Assembly: GCA_019649035.1 (NCBI GenBank)
Contig: BMAT01003791.1
Location: forward strand, 132,145 to 196,144
DNA: 64,000 nucleotides
DNA from: Elysia marginata
Taxonomy: Eukaryota > Mollusca > Gastropoda > Plakobranchidae
Reading direction: 5' to 3'
The first letter of the stretch is position 1. Each line of letters begins with the position of its first letter. Both the position numbers and the translations under genes were made by a program. This document shows positions 41,101 through 49,355 of the stretch, one piece after another. The notes under the pieces are model-generated. The model had not been told where the DNA came from, did no database searches, and saw nothing but the letters and a program-made list of their open reading frames with translations.

Positions 41101-44100
41101 CTAAACTGTAAAAGCCTATATCTTTAAAGTAAGCCATTCGACTTACAACTCATTTGGACAGAATGCAACACATATATTGAACATTTACTGCAACTAAAAA
41201 TTACAATTTGAATCACATTAACAAGAATTTAATGAGTTTATACTCACAAAATCATACTTATTTTGATAGTGACCGTTGCATTTTCAAACTTTAAGTAAAT
41301 AATTGTACACATGAATATAGATATATATTTTTATGCATACGTCTGTATACAAATTTCCTGCAAAGGTTGAATACAGAATTATTATTTTTATTATTACCAT
41401 ACTAAATTTACCTTTGTAGCAACAATTGCCACTTGCTTCCCATCTAGAGTCTGCCACCATAAAGCACACATCACATCACCTATCGCAAACCGAAATTTTT
41501 AGCAATCAGGATATGAAAGACATAAAAAAAAAGTTTTAATTTACACCCATTGAAAAATAACAATATCATTTTATGCATATCACACATTGGCGATAAAAAA
41601 ATCTGATATTTTATTTGAAAAATATTGAAAAGAAACAAACAACATTGTTCCTTTTGTAAAAATAAGACCTTTCACTTTTGACACAAGAAAGAAGCTCATG
41701 AGATCTAACAAAAAATGTTTATCTTTGTCTCATTAGTCTAAAAGTTCAGACTTACATTTACAAAGTCTTTTTTCAATTTACAGTAAATATACAGACTCTA
41801 AATCTACATTCCACTTAATTTCTATTTCCAATAGACATTCTTCCTTTTAAACTATATTCTACATTTTTATATTGACTATAATTTATGGCCATCTCGTTAT
41901 GACTTACCACTGGACATTTTGAAGGTGCGAACAGTCACATCATCTGTTTTAAAGATTTGGTTTACAACAGCATTGGGATTCTGATAGAAAAAATGCATTC
42001 AATATTTTACAAAAGAATTGTAACAGTTCAAAAGCTCAAACTATTGATAATTAACTAATATATTTCAGATTTAACCAAACTAGATTAAGGGTATCAAGAC
42101 AGTTTTTTCAAATAGCCATACAAATTGTTGATCTGTTAGAAGAACTACTTACTTAATTTTGAACAAATATCTATTAAGTGTTTAAAGATTTACTCACAAC
42201 AATAGAGAGAGCAGGAAGTATGTATATCTCATTAGAATTTTGTGTCACAATGAGCAGCCATGTAAGAGTAGGGTCAAAGCACATGGACGCAATTGTCTTG
42301 TCTGGCAACCATGGTACTTGCTTGATGATTGGCGGCTTGCCCATTATGTCATAGCACAAAAGCAGATAATCTGAAGGTAAAGACAAACATTTATAACATG
42401 AGAGTATTAAAAATCTTTTTAAAGAAATGATGAACAGCAAAGTTATTGTTATTAGCTTCAATGAAATAATTCGCTTTAAATATTTTTTTGACTCTTCTTA
42501 ACCGTAAGAACGCTGTCATTGTCACTAATTCTCTCTATATATACCGTAAGGACGCTAACAGCGCTTGCCAAAGGTTTGTACATTTTTTTGTTTCCTCCCC
42601 AACTGAGACAAACAGTGTACAAACTTTGACAAATGCTGTTTGCTCTCTACGTAGACAGAGAGAAAGGTGATGCTGCAAGCAGTTTTATGGTGAAAAAAGT
42701 AGAGAGTAGACAACTTTGTTGAGACACGAAAAAAAATAGTTCGGGCTTGGTACATGAAAAATTCAGACCAAAAAGAGTTTTAAAATATTTGGTACTTACC
42801 ATTTTATACCTCCAGCTAAGTAAGCTTGACTCCCTTAAAACTTAATATGTGGTGACTTTGGGTCAGCCTCTACAAAAAGTTTGAATTATTTTACTCTATC
42901 ATCTGTGCTTTGATTATAATCAAAAAATTTTTTGTGCCTCAGATGTGCCTATACATTATATGATTTCAAGTGAATGTAATAACAGATACACAGAAAGCTT
43001 TGGTTAAAAAATTCACAGCAGCAAAGTGGTTTGCCACCACATGTTATTATTTGACGTGTTACAGTTTATGATATGAATTTGTTAGTATATATACTGATCA
43101 GTGACAATAGAAACTCTCAAAACTAACTCCATACGTTCAAGTCTATCTCCATAAGCCATCCAAAGACATAGTTAACCCTTTATTCAGAGACCTTATATAT
43201 GGCAATAAATGTGTCCCCACAGAGCCCTCTGGAATCAAAATTAAACATTCTCTATATGTTTCTAAAGGTTAAATCACTGGTTTAATAGGCACTCAACTAC
43301 TCAGTTTCTGAGGTGTTCAATGAACAGATGAGACAACTTTGCCATTGTGAAAATGATGTCCCTCAAAAAAGTGAGACAAAACAGGCTTGATTCTGTGGTG
43401 TGAGGCCTCTAATGAAGAGCCAGAGGCACCATCATCTGAAGTAAGGGTTGAACTAAAGGCTGACGAGAGGGTAGGGTAAGGCCAGCTTTTTTATGATTTG
43501 TCTGAGGTGGAACCTCAAGTTAGTGCAAGAGGGACAAAAGCCACAGAACCCAGAAATATTATTATTCTTTTAAATGAAGGTATTGTTACAATTGTCTTAC
43601 ATGTGTGCCTCATGTTGAGGGTTGAACAAACCATGATTTGGGATGCAAGTAATCCTATTTCAAGTTTAGTACCGTATTCAGTCACAATTTAATTTATAAA
43701 CTTTGTGTTTAAGATTAAATGATATGGTATTTATAAAGTATTGAGTTACTGATTTCAAGTGATGCTAAAGGGATAGCACCTTTTTAGGAATGGCCATTGC
43801 CTCCCCAATGTACTTAGTTTACAAGAGGTTGTGTCATATGGCCAATCACCCACAACATGGTGACTATGGCGACCACAAATCTTGCTTTTACCTCACCACA
43901 AATTCTTACATCGTGACTTAAGCAATTCAACTAAAACTTTACACTACTCTCCCTCATGTACAATAATAAATTACTAGTATTGTTGCATTTCAAGATTTAA
44001 CCTGATTTTCCAAAGGTGGACAAAAGTTACCCCATATTATATTAACCATTATTTATAAATTATATGCTCAAGATTCAGCAAGCTTGGTTCCCTAAATGTG

Positions 44101-45400
44101 TCCTCCAAGATATGCCATCTTTTTTTATAATTTAGAATGTGAGGTTGTACAAGTTTTTTCTTTAAACCAAGTAGATATATCAACTCTCTTGCATATATAA
44201 CCAAAATACTAGATGACCCTAATCTCCAGTGATCATTGAAAAACATTTGTCAAAGACTGAAAGAGTCTCTCCCACTTGGCCAGATCATCAAACTGAACTC
44301 TGTTAGCTGTGGAAAGATCATTTAGATTGTTGTCTGAACATATATCGTTCCTGAAGAGGTAATAGTTGTAAACCCTATTCCAGTCAGCACTTCAGGATAC
44401 CCCAGTACCTTACAATCTAGCACAAAATTTCTAGCAACAGCCTATTTCATACAGAAGTCTTTACCCAACCCACCAGAGAAATATAAGCCTGCTGGGCTCT
44501 CCAACAGCAACGACAACTGTCACCAATTGAAGAGGCTACCAAAGCTCTGCTAGACCATCCATCACACTATGACTCATGAGATACTCCCAAAAACTACTGT
44601 CTTCCCCGCTCAAACCATCAATCTATTTAGTTGTTAGACTTCTGATAGTTTTTCTTTTTATCTACCTCAGTTTAGGTGCCTTTCGAGGTACAAAGAGTAA
44701 TACTTTTTGCTGCTGTGCAACTTTAAAAAATTAGCAGCGTTAGTTCTCAGGGAGTTGCTCTGAGCTGGCCACTGGTCTTCAAATTCAGTTGCTGGACATT
44801 GAATGCTATAGACTCTTGTACTCAAACTGTCAAAGGGGTGATTCATAAAATTGCTGAATTTCTTCCTTTAATATGACATCATTTTGGGTTTTAATTTGAA
44901 TTGGGGGGATTTCCGTGTCGGAGTACCACAATTTATATATCTCAAACAAGCAATTACTGATCAATTTACGTTTCATTGTACTACTTTTAGTCACCTAAGT
45001 TTATTATCATTAAAAACAATGTATTTAACTTACAGGGTCTTCATTTGTAACCCAGGTTTTATTTTAATATAATTTGTTAACATGTAGGCCTGCCACTGCT
45101 GCAGAAAACCTTCTTTAAATTAGTGAAGCATTAATTTGGAAAACATTGTAAATCTATCAAAGTCAACACTCAAAGGTGCAATTTTTACAACATTCTCTTA
45201 ACTCGTACCCATGCAATATTCTCATTATTTAAAATTGATTGGATGACAAAATGCTTACCATTGGAGCAAAGCAAAGCGAGGAAGCTTATTTCTCCTTCTT
45301 CCTTCCATGCAAAGCGACGGATGGTAATTTTCCCACGGCTCTGTTGTGAGGTGTTTCCCCGCACGGAGAGGAGTTTGACAAACTCAAATAACTCGTACAT
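9074..45400 (-). CDS. Large RCC1-repeat protein with N-terminal propeller, solenoid and C-terminal RING-like finger
   Basis: This is a spliced gene on the minus strand. Coding exons, 5' to 3', are 45400-45259, 42370-42198, 41980-41908, 41479-41412, 40671-40549, 39851-39701, 36972-36845, 36570-36397, 35646-35372, 34372-34177, 29262-29036, 28429-28203, 25853-25649, 25474-25417, 24539-24378, 23952-23819, 22756-22627, 22313-22159, 21640-21490, 20341-20204, 19639-19463, 19078-18971, 18292-18164, 16658-16476, 16065-15949, 15202-15095, 13786-13686, 13181-13115, 12271-12170, 11548-11274, 10113-10034, possibly 9952-9945, 9608-9470 and 9333-9074. Every junction is GT..AG, and phases match throughout if the 8-nt microexon is accepted. 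The model gives about 1,647 residues. Domain order is beta-propeller-like (1-435), helical (436-795), seven RCC1 repeats (about 812-1168), low-complexity Ser-rich linker, second helical stretch, and RING-like C-terminus. Weak joints are the 16476 donor, the 12271 acceptor and the microexon. The order resembles propeller-solenoid-RING vesicle-traffic subunits with an inserted RCC1 propeller; Drosophila Claret, an RCC1 protein of pigment-granule biogenesis, is a possible relative (inference). Confidence 0.88.
9945..9952 (-). CDS. Candidate 8-nt microexon of the RCC1-repeat gene
   Basis: The exon at 10113-10034 ends in phase 1, but the exon at 9608-9470 is open only when entered in phase 0. An 8-nt segment on the minus strand (CTCCAATG), preceded by AG and followed by GTAGAG, restores the frame and adds Ala-Pro-Met. 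It is the simplest bridge I found by eye in the 420-base gap. No transcript evidence is available, and other solutions may exist. Confidence 0.3.
11855..12124. mobile_element. piggyBac-type MITE, 270 bp, with TTAA target duplication
   Basis: TTAA stands at both sides (11851-11854 and 12125-12128). Ends are inverted repeats: CCCCTTCGTACCTCCTGATT on the left, and CCCCTTCATTACGTAGGTTT for the reverse complement of the right. The motif GCCATGAC occurs near both ends. TTAA plus a C-rich end is the mark of piggyBac elements. It sits 45 bases from the exon at 12170-12271, inside an intron. No coding capacity. Confidence 0.75.
14116..14347. repeat. Three tandem copies of a 79-bp unit
   Basis: Units start at 14116, 14195 and 14274, each beginning CAGGCCTGCAATCCATTTCT, the third shortened. 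Identity is high, so the duplication is recent. A related but diverged single unit is visible near 17837-17885. The tract lies immediately before a LINE fragment. Confidence 0.9.
14505..14645 (+). mobile_element. LINE 3'-end fragment
   Basis: A frame reads RIAYNMHKWQFKVSQKC then MEETTEHLVLHCPKTRR-like text. The pattern Cys..TEHLVLHCP is the typical C-terminal zinc-finger-like tail after the RNase H or reverse-transcriptase part of animal non-LTR retrotransposons. Only the last few dozen codons remain. It lies in an intron, antisense to the host gene. Confidence 0.6.
15290..15672. mobile_element. MITE with CAAAATGAGTC ends (group A, copy 2)
   Basis: The left end is GGATCCAACAAAATGAGTCT and the reverse complement of the right end is GTGCTCCCACAAAATGAGTT. 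The interior shares stretches with the reverse complement of 5286-5696, such as GACAAAxAATxCAAGTGAYCT. It is inserted in the intron between exons 15095 and 15949. Confidence 0.65.
16765..16901 (-). mobile_element. 137-bp insertion flanked by a perfect 15-bp direct repeat (SINE-like)
   Basis: The 15-mer GAGGGATTGCTTAGA is present at 16750-16764 and again at 16902-16916. The DNA between them is GC-richer than its surroundings. The long perfect target duplication is what L1-type retroposition leaves. I could not assign a tRNA, 5S or 7SL head, so the source RNA is unknown. The insertion sits just outside the exon at 16476-16658. Confidence 0.6.
18164..23952 (-). CDS. RCC1 propeller exons (17-24) of the RCC1-repeat gene
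   Basis: Eight exons carry seven RCC1 repeats, one complete seven-bladed propeller, at residues about 812-1168. The recognisable cores are CGPKHAAAVRNGDLYTWGR, CGCEHTLALTQQG..VYGWGN, CGHYHSLALTED..VYSWGWG, AAGYAHSLALTES..VWSFGCG, GTSYFHGLAVSASNRVFQWG, CGSLHNAILADDGILYTWGR and SGGEFNVCFDAEGGVWVWG. GQLGHG or GQLGxG tails follow most blades. Several introns cut each repeat just before the aromatic-Trp-Gly strand, so exon units follow blade structure. The fifth blade is the most divergent (HPHNLRQ in place of GQLG) and is followed by an extra segment to residue 1089. RCC1 propellers act as GEFs or as protein-binding platforms; which applies here cannot be told from sequence. Confidence 0.95.
21140..21412 (+). 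mobile_element. RTE-like LINE 3'-terminal fragment
   Basis: An open frame at 21145-21414 reads WKWIRHVLRKKLRSSPRVAV, then KTTWRRTVETETAAMGQS, LARDSVRWKDFVAA and a final Asn/Gly tail. TWRRTVExE followed by W.DFVAA is the typical C-terminal tail of RTE-class retrotransposon polymerases in molluscs and other animals. Only this tail is present; the rest was lost by 5' truncation. It is antisense to the host gene, in the intron next to the exon at 21490. Confidence 0.75.
22843..23249. mobile_element. MITE group B, copy 1
   Basis: Starts near ATTCTGTCCAAATGAGTTGT and ends, reverse-complemented, with GTCTTGCAACTGGTCAAAAT then GAGTCTTAAATCG. The internal block GAAATTTCACAAGTCCTAAC followed by CCTGCC is shared with the copies at 37355-37786 (same orientation) and 40750-41169 (opposite). 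It lies in the intron before the RCC1 exon at 22627-22756. Confidence 0.75.
24378..34372 (-). CDS. Central helical exons (10, 12-16) of the RCC1-repeat gene
   Basis: Exons 34372-34177, 29262-29036, 28429-28203, 25853-25649, 25474-25417 and 24539-24378 encode residues about 436-794. The text is helical and solenoid-like: ISPERLFLHLAMVLPE, LSELAAEFMLKQSHFGKAMK, SEVDLLLKLAKARGLVVDAL and DLKRDQLLELCRIFD. The pattern of Ala/Leu-rich helix pairs is like the clathrin-heavy-chain/VPS repeats that follow the propeller in HOPS, CORVET and HPS subunits. The first of these exons fits the following exon only if its donor is the GTAAAA at 34176, since the nearby GTGAGA donor would give stops. A 4.9-kb intron separates 34177 from 29262 and contains an alternative exon. 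Confidence 0.82.
26017..26150. repeat. (AGT)n trinucleotide microsatellite with AGC-rich flank
   Basis: Uninterrupted AGT/TAG repeats to about 26083, then AGC repeats and mixed AGT/ATC triplets. Poly-Val and poly-Thr frames across it are artefacts of the repeat. It lies in a 2.3-kb intron. Confidence 0.95.
26790..27360 (+). mobile_element. LINE endonuclease-domain remnant
   Basis: The translated text GDFNTTNLKDYLPNYKKFVD then VPTRGNKTLDLCYGNV is the end of an apurinic-type endonuclease domain of a non-LTR retrotransposon, where GDFN, PTR and LDL are standard motifs. Weaker text resembling the start of the reverse-transcriptase linker follows (YYQTLGVKRT). Several stops and frameshifts interrupt it. 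It is antisense to the host gene. Confidence 0.65.
31543..31770 (-). CDS. Possible alternative terminal exon inside the RCC1-repeat gene
   Basis: After a good acceptor (polypyrimidine then CAG at 31771-31773) the sequence is open for 75 codons and ends in TAA at 31545-31543. It starts SIEKMTKNNLLSDLHELFQI and continues with a helical, protein-like text ending in VDVCTEDVC. It joins in phase 0 to the exon ending at 34177. No phase-0 donor of good quality lies before the stop. If used, it would give a protein of about 576 residues with the propeller and first helices but no RCC1 domain. I see no canonical AATAAA within the next 200 bases, which weakens the case. It could instead be a fortuitous open stretch. 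Confidence 0.4.
   Translation of the reverse strand, partial: SIEKMTKNNLLSDLHELFQINVTKDLKFLLHIVCLQSGSLSFVIRWAEESEKIDSLGNFWSSYLSYVDVCTEDVC
33075..33225 (-). mobile_element. Diverged SINE fragment related to the 58166 and 63187 copies
   Basis: On the minus strand, AATTGCCTTAGGAAAGCAAT, a later ACTTTCC stretch and AAATGGGTACTGGCT match the body of the tRNA-derived SINEs near TAF6. The tRNA-like head is too diverged to show clear promoter boxes. It is older than those two copies. Confidence 0.5.
34430..34583. mobile_element. pogo-like MITE, 154 bp, TA target duplication
   Basis: The left end CAGTGCAGTCCGTTTAAACC and the reverse complement of the right end, CAGTGAAGTCATTTAAATCG, pair closely. 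TA flanks both ends. It lies about 60 bases upstream of the acceptor of the exon 34177-34372, close enough to influence branch-point choice. Confidence 0.7.
35372..45400 (-). CDS. N-terminal exons 1-9 of the RCC1-repeat gene: beta-propeller-like region
   Basis: Exons 1-9 encode residues 1 to about 436. The ATG at 45400-45398 starts MYELFEFVKLLSVR; exon 1 ends after one base of codon 48 and exon 2 completes it. The sequence alternates short hydrophobic strands and polar turns, for example MCFDPTLTWLLIVTQNS, DVMCALWWQTLDGKQVAIV and VGEILLIDLEKEEELTKV, as in WD-like propellers of VPS/HPS proteins. No canonical WD or GH dipeptide repeat is visible, so the fold is inferred from texture. Introns here are large: 2.9 kb after exon 1, and 2.7 kb after exon 6 carrying a LINE and a MITE. 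An upstream non-coding exon cannot be excluded, since no promoter element is evident. Confidence 0.8.
36066..36215. mobile_element. Tigger/pogo-like end fragment
   Basis: CAGTGGAACCCCTCAATTAA preceded by TA is a Tigger-style terminus. An inverted CAGGGGTTCCGGATTATAG near 36195 may be part of the other end, but the terminus is lost. It lies in the same intron as the candidate hairpin, about 80 bases away. Confidence 0.5.
36291..36372 (-). ncRNA. Candidate microRNA precursor hairpin in intron 8 of the RCC1-repeat gene
   Basis: Two 32-nt arms, 36291-36322 and 36341-36372, are inverted complements at 28 of 32 positions, separated by an 18-nt loop. Read on the minus strand, the sense of the host gene, one of the four differences becomes a G:U wobble and the others are isolated mismatches, giving an 82-nt hairpin with about 22-nt arm cores: 5' arm GGGACCATCAAAGTGCAGTA, 3' arm TACTGCACTTTGATTGTCCC. 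The base of the stem lies about 24 nt inside the intron from the donor of the exon ending at 36397. Size, loop and mismatch pattern fit a pre-miRNA. I do not recognise the mature sequence as a known family. A short foldback transposon remnant is the main alternative. Confidence 0.5.
37355..37786. mobile_element. MITE group B, copy 2
   Basis: Begins CTTGCATTCTGTCCAAATGA and ends, reverse-complemented, GTCTTGCAACCAGTCCAAAT then GAGTCTTAAGTCG. These are imperfect inverted repeats of about 30 bp. The interior is co-linear with 22843-23249 and inverted relative to 40750-41169. It lies in the intron between exons 36845-36972 and 39701-39851. Confidence 0.8.
38106..38172. repeat. (GA)n microsatellite
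   Basis: About 67 bases of GAGAGA with occasional AAAG interruptions, in a large intron before the LINE fragment. Confidence 0.95.
38450..39640 (+). mobile_element. LINE with RNase H domain, 3' part
   Basis: Frames at 38640-39447 show an RNase H domain: AELEAIKEALKLMEE (Glu), KVVILSD (Asp) and WIPCHCKIDGNEKADRLARE (His..Gly-Asn-Glu..Asp). FRLGTGHNRL follows, and a Cys/His tail (SARVEKLL, then VEHVLEDCQN in another frame) is typical of the I/Jockey-type end. At least one in-frame stop after ILSD and one later frameshift show that it is dead. The reverse transcriptase is missing by 5' truncation. It is antisense to the host gene. Confidence 0.8.
40750..41169. mobile_element. MITE group B, copy 3 (inverted)
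   Basis: Reads GTCTTGCAACCAGTCAAAAT at the left and ACTCATTTGGACAGAATGCA at the right, the reverse of the copy at 37355-37786, with matching interior throughout. It lies in the intron between exons 40549-40671 and 41412-41479. Confidence 0.8.
42371..45258 (-). other. Intron 1 of the RCC1-repeat gene (2.9 kb)
   Basis: AT-rich, with no supportable gene. It includes short repeated text at 42500-42560 (CCGTAAGRACGCT twice) and a Cys-poor open frame that does not look like protein. Segments at 44260-44600 look like old repeat DNA, but I could not assign a family. Confidence 0.5.
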
Positions 45401-45881
45401 TGTCGACTCTCTTTCACAGCTGTTGTGGTGTATGGGGATTAAATCTAGACCAGTATGTTATAAGAGGTTGGATTAGTTTTTTTTCTTAGGCATTTTTGGA
45501 CATTGAAACAAACAAAAATAGATAGATCTGGATCTAGAGTCTGCCCGGGAAAGATACTTCTGAGCCTCCCTGAGGATGGTAAGAATAAACAATAACAATA
45601 ATGTCATGTGACCAATATTTTCTTCCGAGTTACCTTCCCTTCAAAGAAATCAAAAGCGAAACAAAAATAGGATACGTTATGAAGTAAAAATGGAGGTTTA
45701 TTACTTAGTGTAGGACGGAATATTCGACCTGTTTTCTCTTTATTACATATGTTTTCTAATTTAGATCTATTCTAGATTACAAATTCATTGCAGAAAAACT
45801 TAAGGGCTTGTTGAGGTTCTTAAACTTAAAGGTCGTTTCACCTAAAGTCTAGATAAGAAATTGAGGTAAGAACTAAGATTC

Positions 45882-45930
45882 AAGATCTAGATCTATCTAG
45901 ATCTAGATCTATCTAGATCTAGATCTGCAC
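45882..45930. repeat. TCTAGATC / AGATCT palindromic cluster
   Basis: Repeated AGATCTAGATCTATCT units, each self-complementary, over about 50 bases. The same motif recurs near 63640-63720. Such motifs are frequent in this sequence outside genes; function unknown. Confidence 0.8.
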
Positions 45931-46339
45931 AGATAGAATCTGTTGTACTTATTTGAGTAGGCAGGAATAATAATTTTCTGTTATTTACCGCCCTGTGGTG
46001 GGAATTTATATTCTAAACTTTCATTGTTGACACCGCCCACCTAGCATCTGAAGTGCTCAGTTGTTTGTTCCCACCCCAACACTTTTAGGTGTACCATCAG
46101 CTGGAGATTCTATAGTATTTATAATTTTTTAAAGCTCACATTCACAAATAATTATATAAAAGCGCAACATTACACTACTCAAACTCAAAGATATAAAATG
46201 TTTTAAATGTATCAAATATTTTGAGTTGAACTAGAATCTAGTCTAATCTAGGTCTATCGGGTACGAACTAATCTTGCTATTTAAAGCAACAGGGGTGGGA
46301 GCAAACGAAAAAGCGCAGAGGCCTTTGTAGATCGGCTTC

Positions 46340-46785
46340 AATATGTTGTATAAGAAATGATTGTGTTCAATGACGTTTCACAGAAAGCCTGATGGTTAAA
46401 TGGGGCGTATCATGAAAAAGTGATGTGTTTTCTTTACCGTCTGGTTTAGGTACTTGTAGGCCTATGTGTAAAAATGAATATGATCTAATAAAATATTATA
46501 TGACAAACTTATAATTATATATATCAATGTTTCCTTCAGCTTTTACTCTATCATTTGGTATACATACTTTATATAGAACTTATTGTGTTCAATGACCTAT
46601 CACAGAAAGCCTGATGGGGCGCATCATGTGGTGGCTGATTTATATATATATATGTGTTTTCTTTACTGTCTGGTTTGTAGGCCTATGTGTTAAAATGAAT
46701 TAATAAAGTGTTATATGACAAACTTATAATTATATATCAATGTTTTCTTCAGCTTTTACTCTATCATTTGGTATACATACTTTAG
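46340..46785. repeat. Tandem duplication of about 220 bp
   Basis: The block from ATTGTGTTCAATGACSTWTC through CTATCATTTGGTATACATAC occurs twice (about 46358-46573 and 46582-46784), with small indels. The second copy has a TATATATA run. It lies in the intergenic interval. Confidence 0.85.
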
Positions 46786-47944
46786 AGGATCCTACATTTT
46801 GCAGTATTTATACTGATCCGTAATGCGAAAACCTGGTACTGAAAACCGACGTGGAGCGACCTTCAAACTACACACCTCGCTATTTCGTCCGACTCTCAGC
46901 ATCAATATACTGCATCGTTTAAAATAAAGAGGAGAACATTCTCAAATGAATGAGCTTTTGATATGAGGTAGAATTGTAAGTGACCTAGAAAATCCTGTGA
47001 TTGGCAAGGGGAAAAATTTTGAGAACTCACGTTTCTTTCGTTTCAGCGTTATTCAGCCCTTCAACTGAAGTCAGGTATCATTAGAAAGTGTGATCTCTGA
47101 CCTCTATTAATATAAAAAAAATCAATGGTCAGTTGAATTGGCGCCGAGCGGTAGGCAATCAAAACAAATAACCCCCAACTTGGCATCCCATGCGCACGAT
47201 CCAAGAATGGGCTCTAAAGTCCAGTGTTTACCCTGTCACAGAGCTGCTTAGGCGATGGTTGTTGCTATCAAACAAACAGATGTGCGACGAGCACTGCTGA
47301 GCCATGGATAGCCTTTGCTTATTTATGCCTTCTGTGTTTCGTTGACCGCTACTTAAGTTTTATTGAATTTTCATCAATGAATTATCCGAAAATAAGGCTT
47401 TACACGATCCTTTTCCATTTCAAATTAAAAAAAACATACATCACAAGTTTTTTCAGTTCTCGATGTGCCCACTAAGTCGGGGGGAGGCATGTTACAAACT
47501 CTCAAATTTACCATCAACAGTATAACACAGCTAGCTCTTTAGAATGATGACATATCTATTTTCGTCGCTACTAATGAAATAAAGTAACGATAGAACAGTA
47601 CACGCTTAGAGTTAGACCTTAAACTGGGCTATGTTAACTCACTGACTACTTTCCCCGCAAACGTTGCGGGATTTTTATTTTTACGGCTGAATACCAGTCT
47701 CGCAACCCCTGTGAGATTCAGCTTGCGAATTTTTTTTCCTATGTTAATATCACAACAGCTGCGGGAAAAGCTACGGCAACCGCTAGCATAGCCACTTAGC
47801 TTTTGAATGATATAAACGAAGTTCGTTTAGGACGAATACAACCGGCAGGAGAGCATTTTTACGACACCTCTAGCAGCTAGCAGTCTTCAGCTGATTCTAA
47901 GATGGATTGTTGACAAATTTCTGTTCGGTCAAACTTAGATCTAG

Positions 47945-48412
47945 ATTCTAGACTCTGATGATGAAATAGCATTTGAAAGCATTATTGAAGATGATATAGA
48001 TCCCGATTATGAGCCACCAAAGGGTAAAAGGGCCAAACCTAGTCAGGCCAAAGGTAAAGGTAAAGTAAATATTTACCTTTTTTTATTTTTTTTGTAAAAA
48101 ATAAAAAAATTGACAAAGACTCAAAGTTTTTGTTTTATTAGAATCTTTATTATCCTGACTAAATATGATACAAATTCCAAAGGTCAAACTTTAATAGCAA
48201 AATCACAGTGATTTTTTAAAAATACCTCCGAAATGGCTGGTACACAGGGAATAGACAGAGTTCAAATAGCTGGTAGTCAGTTAGTTAATGTTATGGGTAA
48301 GACTGAGTCATTGAAATTATGTCCCGACCTTGACTGTTACTGCACTAAGCCTTCTGCAAGTACTGTCCTATTGATTCAAGGCATGTCAAGCTCGAATGGA
48401 TGGTCTTTGTAG
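47945..48412 (+). other. Short protein-like open frames of unknown origin
   Basis: A frame at 47945-48097 encodes LDSDDEIAFESIIEDDIDPD followed by YEPPKGKRAKPSQ, acidic then basic, like the N-terminus of a DNA-binding or transposase protein. A separate 59-codon frame at 48233-48412 starts MAGTQGIDRVQIAGSQLVN. Neither has an obvious full gene around it. They could be remains of a DNA transposon (piggyBac transposases often start acidic) or an unrecognised small gene. Confidence 0.3.
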
Positions 48413-49189
48413 ACCTTTAATCGATCTGGGGTTGAAAGTTTGTATAAAATAAGTCAATGTTTTGAAGATATATATGTAAATTGGTACCACATTTTCATGA
48501 CTAATAATAGGATGATAATTTACTATGAAATAGGTCTTAGTTGAGAATCGGGTGGCCTGCAATTACGGACATGAACTTGATGAAGTTGTTTCTCACTCTG
48601 AGATCCATATGCCTGATATTGAGCGTGCATTTTAAGAAAAAGGGAGGATAGACCAGTAGCAAGCTATACTCTTTAATACTTTTAATAGTTCATAGGTACG
48701 TCACTAGACTCTCAAGACAGGCCCAAATGCAAGACTAAATGTGGACTTAGAAGATGACCAAGCCCCCCCTTGCATTTAATAATATTCAATATATTGTATT
48801 TGTAGGCCTCATTTTTTATAAAAATGATGTCACTAGTCTACCGTCTACTTTTCCTAATAACCCCAAAAAACCTTTTCTGAAAACAACGAGGTGCTTTGTA
48901 AATCTAGCCACAATTAATACATGATTGCCATACATAAATTTTTTTTGCAATCCCATTAGTTAGCTCCTTAAAAATCTCTTAGGTTTGTGTTTAGCTGGAC
49001 AATCCTAAAATGAAGTATTTATAGAATGAGAAAAAGTTTTCTCACCACAGAGAATGTCTGATTGGTTGATTTTTAGCGTCTCTTTTCAACTACAAGGTTA
49101 TATCAGAGAAGGCGCTTGGGACAATTGAAAGCGTGCTGCCACACTGTGATGTAAGGAGCGCTTGCATACACCACACCTAGTCACATTAT

Positions 49190-49355
49190 CCTGACACCGG
49201 GCCGACCAGACTTAGTATAAATCCATAACGCCAGACATTAGGCGGATCAGCTGCTAATACCAATTTTAAAGGCCTTGGTTTGACTCGGCGGGGGATTGAA
49301 CCCCCACCTCCCGATCTCTGAGCGAGTGTCTTACCGCTAGGCCACAGAGGCAGTG
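49190..49355 (-). mobile_element. tRNA-derived SINE (V-SINE-like)
   Basis: On the minus strand the head reads as a tRNA-like sequence, with A box TGGCCTAGCGG and B box GGTTCAATCCC at normal spacing and a foldable cloverleaf. A non-tRNA body with CGGCCCGGTGTCAGGATAAT follows. The body and the absence of a clean acceptor end argue against a functional tRNA gene. It lies 135 bases upstream of the first TAF6 coding exon's acceptor. Confidence 0.75.

Noticed and set aside
9074-45400. Identification as HERC, alsin (ALS2), IBTK or MYCBP2
   Set aside because: No HECT, DH-PH, MORN, VPS9, ankyrin-BTB or PHR domain is visible, and RCC1 repeats are central, not N-terminal as in ALS2.
49260-49350. Functional tRNA gene on the minus strand
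   Set aside because: A and B boxes are present, but the sequence continues into a SINE body and lacks a proper acceptor stem end.
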